8,080 bases of DNA. Source: IDS-8 sp040902105. GTDB lineage: Bacteria > Pseudomonadota > Gammaproteobacteria > Steroidobacterales > Woeseiaceae. The notes under the pieces are model-generated. The model saw only the letters and a list, made by a program, of their open reading frames with translations. It was not told the origin of the DNA and ran no database searches. A program made the position numbers and the translations under genes. The DNA lies in the NCBI GenBank assembly GCA_040902105.1, contig JBBDXW010000010.1:1-8080 (forward strand), given 5' to 3'. Each line of letters opens with the position of its first letter. Positions within the stretch are counted from its first letter, which is position 1. This document shows, piece after piece, positions 1-4,879 of this stretch.

Positions 1-404
1 TCGAGGATCCGGGCGAGACCGGCTTCATCCAGGGCGAGCAGGTGGAGCGCGCCGAGCTGCTCGAGGACAACGAGAAGGCGGAAAAGGAAGGCAAGAAGCC
101 GGCGACGTTCTCCTACATGCTGCTCGGCATCACCAAGGCGTCGCTGTCGACCGATTCGTTCATCTCGGCGGCCTCGTTCCAGGAGACCACGCGCGTGCTG
201 ACCGAGGCCGCGATCATGGGCAAGCGCGACCCCTTGCGCGGCCTGAAGGAAAACGTGATCGTCGGGCGCCTGATCCCGGCGGGCACCGGCATGGCCTTCC
301 ACAAGATCCGCAGGGACCAGGCGGCCGAACCCCCGCTGATGGAAATGCCGGTGCTGGAAGAGGCGCCAGCCGTGACCGAGGTCACCGCCGCAAGCGGCGG
401 CTGA
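1..404 (+). CDS. rpoC: DNA-directed RNA polymerase subunit beta' (C-terminal fragment)
   Basis: This is the 3' end of the gene for the largest catalytic subunit of RNA polymerase. It is open from the left edge, reading in frame from base 3, and gives about 133 residues before TGA at 402-404. The fragment carries the highly conserved RpoC C-terminal block: LLGITKASLSTDSFISAASF, then QETTRVLTEAA, GKRDPLRGLKENVIVGRLIP and AGTG. This block lies near the omega-subunit contact and the end of the clamp/jaw module. The tail after AGTGMAFHKIRRDQ is a variable acidic and Ala/Val-rich extension, as in other betaproteobacteria. The catalytic NADFDGD motif lies upstream of the window. A strong terminator follows directly. 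No rpsL-rpsG-fusA genes follow, so the str operon is separated here or the locus is rearranged. Identification is secure from conserved sequence. Confidence 0.98.
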   Translation, partial: EDPGETGFIQGEQVERAELLEDNEKAEKEGKKPATFSYMLLGITKASLSTDSFISAASFQETTRVLTEAAIMGKRDPLRGLKENVIVGRLIPAGTGMAFHKIRRDQAAEPPLMEMPVLEEAPAVTEVTAASGG

Positions 405-427
405 GACTGGCAAGCCCGCGTTGAGGC

Positions 428-457
428 AAAGGCCGCCGCAGGGCGGCCTTTTCTTTT
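428..457 (+). terminator. Intrinsic terminator of the rpoBC operon
   Basis: A perfect 7-bp GC stem (GGCCGCC at 431-437 with GGCGGCC at 442-448) closes a 4-base GCAG loop. It is extended by AAA/TTT pairing at its foot and followed by the T-rich tract TTTTCTTTT (449-457). It sits 24 bases after the rpoC stop codon, as expected for the end of this operon. Confidence 0.93.
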
Positions 458-783
458 CGGCCGGGTGAAACGGTTTGTCGTCGATACTGAACGGATACCG
501 CGTTCCCCGGGCGCGCATTGTTACGCCGTGCCCCGTCGCGAAGCCGTGCGGCGTACGGCGCTGCGGTCACTTCATCGGCGCGAAGCAAGCGCTTGCGATG
601 CTCGCGAGCCGCGGCGCAGCGGCGCTATGACCCATCAGTGGCGATATGTACGGTAGTGGACACGTATAGGCGCTTATGTGTGCGCTAGCGAACTGATCGA
701 ATGCGGGCGGTGGTGAAAACTGTGCGTGTGTGAACCGGTTGAAAAGTGAACCAGGCTTCCTGTAACGGACAAAGGAAAATCAG
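458..783. other. Intergenic stretch without a recognisable gene
   Basis: About 325 bases lie between the rpoC terminator and the ice-binding-like lipoprotein gene. The only open frames are short, arginine-rich and lack ribosome sites, as expected for random GC-rich frames. The region becomes less GC-rich towards its right end (about 640-783), which should hold the promoter of the downstream gene. I see no confident -35/-10 pair, tRNA, or terminal repeats. An 8-bp palindrome CGCTAGCG lies at 683-690; its significance is unknown. Confidence 0.5.
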
Positions 784-1629
784 ATGACCAGTTTCGAGAG
801 CAAAATCAAGCGACCAATGTGGTTCCTTGCCATCGCGCTGACCGCGTTTGTGGTCGGCTGCGGGGGCGGGGGTGGAGGAGGTGGGGCACCGGCCGACCCG
901 GTCGTAGACCCAGTAGGTGGCGTCTGCACGGATCCGGCGTGCGTGGACCTTGGAACGGCCGGCACTTTTGTGATTTTGGCCCGATCAGGAGTCACCAACA
1001 TTCCTCAATCTTCCATTACAGGAAATGTCGGAGCTGATCCAATCGGCGGTGCGGCTATCGGTGTAACGTGCGCGGAAGTGACAGGGACAGGGCCAGGGAA
1101 AATATATGACAACGATGGAGCATATACTGGTGGAGGCGCTGCTGACGTTAGCTGCAGGGTAACTGACGCCACCTTACTGCAAACGGCCATAGCCGACACA
1201 GGAGACGCGTTCATCGCCGCCGACAATAAAATAATCAGCGTTGGCGATTTTGCCAATGTGTTTGCCGGGAATCTTACCGGGAGGACCCTCCCCCCTGGCG
1301 TCTACGAGTGGACCACCGGAGTTTCGGTAGATCCCGCAGGCGCCGTCACACTCACGGGCAGCGCAACGGATGTCTGGGTCTTCAAGATCGATGGAGATAT
1401 CACGATGAACCCGGGTTCGACTGTGACTCTGGCAGGCGGCGCATTGCCCAGGAACATCTTCTGGCGGACCGCCGGCGTTGCAGCCCTTGACACGACTGCG
1501 CACATGGAGGGAATCGTGCTGTCTAATTCGTCGATCACCCTGAATAGTGGCGCAACGGTGAACGGCAGACTGTATGCGTCGACCGCTGTCACTCTTAATG
1601 CCAATACGGTTACACGGCCTGCCCCGTAA
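784..1629 (+). CDS. DUF3494 / ice-binding-like lipoprotein
   Basis: The gene encodes 281 residues. The N-terminus is a lipoprotein signal: basic residues 8-10, a hydrophobic core (about 12-24) and lipobox VVGC with Cys26 as lipidation site. Gly at +2 would allow sorting to the outer membrane. A run of nine glycines (25-34, interrupted only by Cys26) forms a flexible linker. Residues ~56-278 match the ice-binding-protein-like (DUF3494) pattern: LGTAGTFVILARSGVTN, SSITGNVG, a helical insert around TDATLLQTAIAD, LPPGVYEWTTGV, the TLTGSATDVWVFKIDGDI block, NIFWRTAG, and AHMEGIVLSNSSITLNSGAT then VNGRLYA. Members form a right-handed beta-solenoid with a flanking helix. Some bind ice; others are adhesins or of unknown role, so antifreeze activity is inference. 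Cys48, 53, 96 and 124 could form disulfides. Start ATG is supported by AGGA at 773-776, seven bases upstream. It appears monocistronic, and its GC is lower than its neighbours. Confidence 0.88.
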   Translation: MTSFESKIKRPMWFLAIALTAFVVGCGGGGGGGGAPADPVVDPVGGVCTDPACVDLGTAGTFVILARSGVTNIPQSSITGNVGADPIGGAAIGVTCAEVTGTGPGKIYDNDGAYTGGGAADVSCRVTDATLLQTAIADTGDAFIAADNKIISVGDFANVFAGNLTGRTLPPGVYEWTTGVSVDPAGAVTLTGSATDVWVFKIDGDITMNPGSTVTLAGGALPRNIFWRTAGVAALDTTAHMEGIVLSNSSITLNSGATVNGRLYASTAVTLNANTVTRPAP

Positions 1630-1703
1630 GGCAGAGCGGTATCCGGGGTAAAAGCACGACAACGGATAGCGGAGATAGAGGCGCAAAGCTCCGCGCAACA
1701 ACG

Positions 1704-1732
1704 AAAAAGGACCCGACCTTCGGGTCCTTTTT
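1704..1732. terminator. Bidirectional intrinsic terminator between converging genes
   Basis: AAAAAGGACCCG (1704-1715) pairs perfectly with CGGGTCCTTTTT (1721-1732) around a 5-base loop. The plus strand continues TTTTTCTTTT after the GC stem. The minus strand reads TTTTTCGTTG after it, so the hairpin can stop transcription from both the lipoprotein gene (ends 1629, +) and the superoxide dismutase gene (ends 1750, -). Confidence 0.93.
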
Positions 1733-1749
1733 CTTTTGCGCGCCGATTG

Positions 1750-2418
1750 TTACGCCGCGAGCAGCCTGCCGCCTTCGTCCTCCCAGTCCTGCTCGGCGGC
1801 ATGGTCCGAGCGCCCGAAGCGGCGCGCGGCTTCCTGCCAGTTCGCGATTGACCACCAGCGATCCAGATACTCGGGCCGGCGGTTTTGATGCTTCAGGTAG
1901 TAGGCATGCTCCCAGATGTCATTGACCAGGATCGGAAAATGGCCTTGCACCAGGGGATTCTCGTGGCCGGGCGTGGCAAGCACCACGAGCTTGCCGCCTT
2001 CCTGCTGCGCGCGCGCAAGCCAGACCCAGCCTGACCCGAACAGCTTGGTCCCCGCCTCGGCGAAGCGGGCCTTGAATTTCTCGAGACTGCCAAAATCGCG
2101 CTTGATGGCATCGGCCAGCGAACCTTCAGGCGCGGCTGCGCCGGCCGGAGTCATTGCCCGCCAGAACAGGCTGTGATTGACATGCCCGCCCGCGTTGTTG
2201 CGAACGGTCGTGCGCACCGCCTCCGGCACCTTGTTCAGATTGAGCAGCAGCCAGGTCGCCGAACGCTCCTGCAGGTCAGGCAGCTTCTCGAGTGCGGCGT
2301 TCAAACTCGCCACGTAGCTCGCGTGGTGCTTGTCGTGATGCAGCTCCATGGTACGCGCATCGATGTGCGGCTCCAGCGCCGCGTAGTCATAGGGCAGTGG
2401 AGGAAGCAGATGTTTCAT
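1750..2418 (-). CDS. Fe/Mn-family superoxide dismutase
   Basis: The 222-residue product converts superoxide to oxygen and hydrogen peroxide. The N-terminus lacks a signal peptide, so it should be cytosolic. All four metal ligands are visible: His27 (in MELHHDKHH), His82 (in NNAGGHVNHSLFW), Asp167 and His171 (in NDIWEHAYYLKHQNRRP). Second-shell His31 and Tyr35 are also present. The NNAGGH motif with Gly78 is the Mn-type signature. However, the position that normally carries Gln in the Mn-type enzyme (Gln146 of E. coli SodA, in the segment before the WEHAYY motif) appears to be His152 in ATPGHENP. This points to a His-type or cambialistic subgroup, so I do not choose between sodA and sodB. About 18 residues past the usual C-terminus are charged and variable. 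GAGGTG on the minus strand at 2424-2429 is a good ribosome site 5 bases before ATG. It lies 40 bp downstream of the BON lipoprotein gene, probably in one transcript. Confidence 0.95.
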   Translation of the reverse strand: MKHLLPPLPYDYAALEPHIDARTMELHHDKHHASYVASLNAALEKLPDLQERSATWLLLNLNKVPEAVRTTVRNNAGGHVNHSLFWRAMTPAGAAAPEGSLADAIKRDFGSLEKFKARFAEAGTKLFGSGWVWLARAQQEGGKLVVLATPGHENPLVQGHFPILVNDIWEHAYYLKHQNRRPEYLDRWWSIANWQEAARRFGRSDHAAEQDWEDEGGRLLAA

Positions 2419-2458
2419 TGGCGCACCTCGTCGTATTGAAGGTGATTCAGGGGCGATG

Positions 2459-2878
2459 CTACTTCCTGACGCTCAGTGCACTGGCGACATCGCGCACGCC
2501 GTCGACGTTGCGAGCAACGTCGATCGCGCGGTCGACCTGCGCCTGATCGTCGAGAAAACCGCTCAGTTGCACCGCACCCTTGCTCGTCGCAACGGAGATT
2601 TCGACCCCCTTGACGCTCGCTTCGGCGAGCAAGGCGGCCTTCACTTTGGCGGTGATAATACTGTCGTCCTGGTTCTCGCCCACCGGCAGCTTTTCGGCAT
2701 TGAGGGTCGTGTCGTTTTTCACGTCCTTGACTCCCCCGACAGTCGCGGCAGTGGCGCGTTGGGAGGGGATTGAGGCATTGGGGGAAGCCGTTTCCTCGCG
2801 ATTGCAGCCGGTGACAAGAATGACCGTGCCGGCGCTGAGCGCCATGCCGAGGACCATCGGATAAAAGCGGATGTTCAT
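2459..2878 (-). CDS. BON-domain lipoprotein
   Basis: The 139-residue product has a lipoprotein signal (MNIRFYPMVLGMALSAGTV, then lipobox LVTGC with Cys25) and a polar linker to about residue 65. A single BON domain follows (about 70-138): DDSIITAKVKAALLAE, VKGVEISVATSKGAVQLSGF, QVDRAIDVARNVDGVRDV. BON domains occur in OsmY-like and related envelope proteins and are thought to bind phospholipid or maintain the envelope. The exact role here is unknown. The chosen start is the ATG at 2876-2878, because AGGAG (2888-2892 on the minus strand) sits 9 bases upstream and the signal peptide begins there. The frame stays open much further upstream, across the divergent kinase gene, but that part is low-complexity antisense and is not considered coding. 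It is probably co-transcribed with the downstream superoxide dismutase, suggesting a stress-related unit. Asn at +2 after Cys favours outer-membrane sorting. Confidence 0.9.
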   Translation of the reverse strand: MNIRFYPMVLGMALSAGTVILVTGCNREETASPNASIPSQRATAATVGGVKDVKNDTTLNAEKLPVGENQDDSIITAKVKAALLAEASVKGVEISVATSKGAVQLSGFLDDQAQVDRAIDVARNVDGVRDVASALSVRK

Positions 2879-3110
2879 TCGAGTTTTCTCCTGTTCGCGC
2901 ACTATCTCGGCATCTGCGCAAACAATCCGTGCGCTCTCCCACATACACTGCTGCCGCCGCTGATCGCGCCCAACCGGAGCGAAGGACGCTGCGCGCTGCG
3001 GCTCGCCTGAAAACCGCGCCGGAACCCGGCGTCGGCCGTGGAGAATCGTTTGCCTTATGTGCGTCAGCGCACCGTAGGCCACGGTGGTGACGGCTATAAA
3101 GGTGAGGTCA
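2879..3110. other. Divergent intergenic region
   Basis: About 230 bases separate the minus-strand BON/superoxide dismutase unit from the plus-strand kinase unit, and should hold both promoters. TATAAA occurs at 3095-3100, but it abuts the ribosome site of the 36-codon ORF and has no matching -35 box. No confident promoter or operator could be assigned by eye. Confidence 0.4.
3099..3107 (+). promoter_or_regulatory. Ribosome binding site of the leader ORF
   Basis: AAGGTGAGG lies just upstream of ATG at 3111. AGGTGA matches the anti-Shine-Dalgarno and ends five bases before the start codon. It is the best ribosome site between 2900 and 3220 on the plus strand, and better than anything in front of the histidine kinase itself. 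Confidence 0.6.
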
Positions 3111-3221
3111 ATGAAAAACCTTACTGCCGGTTGGACCGTGAGCGCGATTTGCGGGGAGGCACCGCCCTGCATCGCGTGGCGCAAGGTAACGAAGCCGTCC
3201 GTCGAATGGACGCGGCGATGA
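3111..3221 (+). CDS. 36-residue upstream ORF coupled to the histidine kinase (hypothetical leader)
   Basis: The ORF runs from ATG at 3111 to TGA at 3219-3221 and encodes a 36-residue peptide (MKNLTAGWTVSAICGEAPP and on to WTRR). It has three tryptophans, two cysteines and a basic C-terminus, and I recognise no family. Two things support translation. AAGGTGAGG sits in front of its start. Its stop overlaps the ATG at 3218 of the histidine kinase in the ATGA arrangement typical of translational coupling, while the kinase has no good ribosome site of its own. It could be a coupling leader, a small regulatory peptide, or chance. Conservation has not been tested. If real, the three genes 3111-4817 form an overlapping series. 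Confidence 0.45.
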   Translation: MKNLTAGWTVSAICGEAPPCIAWRKVTKPSVEWTRR

Positions 3222-4210
3222 GTGCCACGACCCTCGAATGGGGAGTGGCTTCCCGTGCGCATCCTCGCGAAATCGCGTTGGACGACAAATCCGCCAAACT
3301 GGCCGAGCGCTATTGGCAGACCCTCCAGGAGTACCTCGCTGACGGCAGCGAGGCGGCGCTGAGCCATGGATACGAGTTGGCGCGGCAGGCCCTGTTGGAC
3401 GACTATGGCGTGCTCGAAATGGCCGAAATTCACGCTCTTTCGCTGCGACGCCTCTGGGCAACGGCGCGTCCGGAGGATCGGCTGTTGAGGGCGGCGGGCG
3501 ATTTTTTTGCACAATGCCTTTCGCCATACGAGATGAGCCACCGCGGTGCCCAGGAAGGTGCGCGCGCGCTGCGGCACCTTAACGACGTGCTGGAAGGCGA
3601 ACTGAGGCGCGTCGCGCATGTATTGCACGATGAAGCCGGCCAGTTACTCGCATTGGTGCATATCGCGGTTGCGGACGTCGCCACCGCGCTTCCGCCGAAG
3701 GCCCGCGTGCGTTGCGAAAAGGTGCAGGGACTGCTGGCGCAGGTCGAGACCGAGTTGCGCAATTTGTCCCACGAATGGCGTCCAACGGTGCTGGACAACC
3801 TGGGACTGTTGCCCGCTCTCAAATTTCTCGCCGAGAGGGTGGCAAAGCGAAGCAGGATCAATGTGTCCGTTATCGGGGAAACAGACACCCGACTGCCGCC
3901 TGCCGTGGAAACGGCGCTTTACAGGATCGTGCAGGAGGCGCTCAACAACGCCGTCAAGCACGCGGCGGCGCGCTCCATCCGGATCGAATTGCAATGCGGA
4001 CCACACGACGTGACGTGCAGCGTCTGCGACGACGGCAAGGGCTTCGACACGATGCAGCAGCCGGAGGCCGAGGCGTTCGGCTTGATAGGAATGCGTGAGC
4101 GGGTCAATGCCCTCGGCGGATCATTGCGAATTATCACCGCGCCGTTGAATGGAACGACGATTCAAGCTGACATCCCTCTCGGAGACGGACATGCGGTTAC
4201 TTTTGGCTGA
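3218..4210 (+). CDS. Cytosolic sensor histidine kinase, NarL-type, with RsbU_N-like input domain
   Basis: The product has 330 residues when started at ATG 3218, which overlaps the leader-ORF stop. ATG 3206 in the same frame is an alternative that adds four residues, and a GTG further upstream is less likely. Residues ~25-110 form a helical domain (ERYWQTLQEYLADGSEAALS, GVLEMAEIHALSLRRL, FFAQCLSPYEMSHRG). It resembles the RsbU N-terminal/KaiA-like domain of partner-switching phosphatases, which binds activator proteins. The HisKA_3 dimerisation domain follows with phospho-acceptor His137 (RRVAHVLHDEAGQLLALVHI). The HATPase_c domain has N-box YRIVQEALNNAVKHA (236-250), G1 box DDGKGF (271-276) and G2 box FGLIGMRERVNALGG. 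There are no membrane segments, so the input should be cytosolic, possibly protein-protein. The partner is clearly the next gene: the reading frames overlap by 20 bases (4191-4210). Confidence 0.9.
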   Translation: MSATTLEWGVASRAHPREIALDDKSAKLAERYWQTLQEYLADGSEAALSHGYELARQALLDDYGVLEMAEIHALSLRRLWATARPEDRLLRAAGDFFAQCLSPYEMSHRGAQEGARALRHLNDVLEGELRRVAHVLHDEAGQLLALVHIAVADVATALPPKARVRCEKVQGLLAQVETELRNLSHEWRPTVLDNLGLLPALKFLAERVAKRSRINVSVIGETDTRLPPAVETALYRIVQEALNNAVKHAAARSIRIELQCGPHDVTCSVCDDGKGFDTMQQPEAEAFGLIGMRERVNALGGSLRIITAPLNGTTIQADIPLGDGHAVTFG

Positions 4211-4817
4211 CGACCATACGATGTTCCGTCAGGGGTTGCGATTGCTCCTGGAACGCGCCGGCCACGAGGTCGCTGGCGAGGCCGCCGACGGCCACGAGGC
4301 GCGCAAACTGGCGCGGTCCCTGAATCCCGACATTGCGGTGCTCGACCTCTCCATGCCACTGCTGAACGGAATCGACGTCGCCCGCGAGCTGCGCAGCCTC
4401 GCGCCGGAAATCAAGACCATCATGCTGTCGATGTATCCAGACAAGGCCTACGTGCTGCAGGCTCTGAAGGTGGGCGCGAAGGGCTACGTCCTGAAAAACC
4501 AGGCGACCGAAGATCTGGATACCGCCATTCGCGAGGTGGCCCGTGGGGAGGTGTATCTCAGTCCGGGGGTCGCTGCGTCGGTCGTGGACGCCTATCTGGA
4601 CAAGGATGACGAGGTCAAGGATCCGCTGACCCCGCGTGAGCGGCAGGTACTGCAACTTGTCGTCGAGGGCAATTCCACCAAGGAGACTGCGAAGCTCCTG
4701 GGTATCAGTTTCAAGACCGCCGAGTCACATCGCAACCGCATCATGAAAAAGCTGGATATCCACGATGTCGTCGCGCTCATGCGCTATGCCATTCAAACGG
4801 GGCTGGTGCGGATCTGA
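4191..4817 (+). CDS. NarL/FixJ-family response regulator with LuxR-type HTH
   Basis: The product is a 208-residue DNA-binding response regulator. The receiver domain (~1-118) has acid pair Asp7/Asp8, phospho-acceptor Asp52 in VLDLSMP, switch Ser80 and Lys102 in VLKNQ, so it should be phosphorylatable. After a linker (~120-142), the LuxR-type helix-turn-helix (about 144-206) is canonical: DPLTPRERQVLQLVVEG, STKETAKLLGISFKTAESHR, NRIMKKLDI. The start is ATG 4191, because GGAG at 4181-4184 is six bases upstream and the receiver begins at once (MRLLLADDH). A longer frame from 4149 would add an unlikely N-terminal tail. It overlaps the kinase gene by 20 bases, indicating co-translation and a cognate pair. 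Target promoters are unknown. The gene ends 62 bases from the converging hybrid kinase. Confidence 0.95.
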   Translation: MRLLLADDHTMFRQGLRLLLERAGHEVAGEAADGHEARKLARSLNPDIAVLDLSMPLLNGIDVARELRSLAPEIKTIMLSMYPDKAYVLQALKVGAKGYVLKNQATEDLDTAIREVARGEVYLSPGVAASVVDAYLDKDDEVKDPLTPRERQVLQLVVEGNSTKETAKLLGISFKTAESHRNRIMKKLDIHDVVALMRYAIQTGLVRI

Positions 4818-4845
4818 GTTAGCCCCGGTGTTCTGGACGCTCGAC

Positions 4846-4869
4846 GCACGGCGGGTCGCAGGCCCGTGC
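4846..4869. other. Weak hairpin between converging signalling genes
   Basis: GCACGG (4846-4851) pairs with CCGTGC (4864-4869) around a 12-base loop in the 62-bp gap between the two converging genes. There is no T tract on either strand, so it is not a standard intrinsic terminator. It may merely be a barrier or chance GC pairing. Confidence 0.25.
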
Positions 4870-4879
4870 CGGATATCTG

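Noticed and set aside
465..656. 63-codon plus-strand frame in the gap after rpoC
   Set aside because: No ribosome site, Arg-rich random composition, and located directly after a terminator.
739..766. Possible promoter TTGAAA - 16 bp - TGTAAC before the lipoprotein gene
   Set aside because: The -10 match is poor, and a start about seven bases later would fall on the Shine-Dalgarno. Not strong enough to annotate.
1174..1802. Minus-strand open frames across the ice-binding-like gene and the terminator
   Set aside because: They overlap a well-supported plus-strand gene and the bidirectional terminator, lack ribosome sites, and have the Arg/Cys-rich composition of shadow frames.
3038..3217. N-terminal extension of the kinase from GTG at 3038
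   Set aside because: No Shine-Dalgarno before it, the added ~60 residues look non-conserved, and the RsbU_N-like domain begins well after ATG 3218. Kept only as an alternative.
2459..3628. A 389-codon minus-strand open frame covering the BON gene and running through the kinase gene
   Set aside because: Only the last 139 codons have a signal peptide and BON domain with a ribosome site. The upstream part is antisense to the kinase and its leader and has no recognisable protein character.
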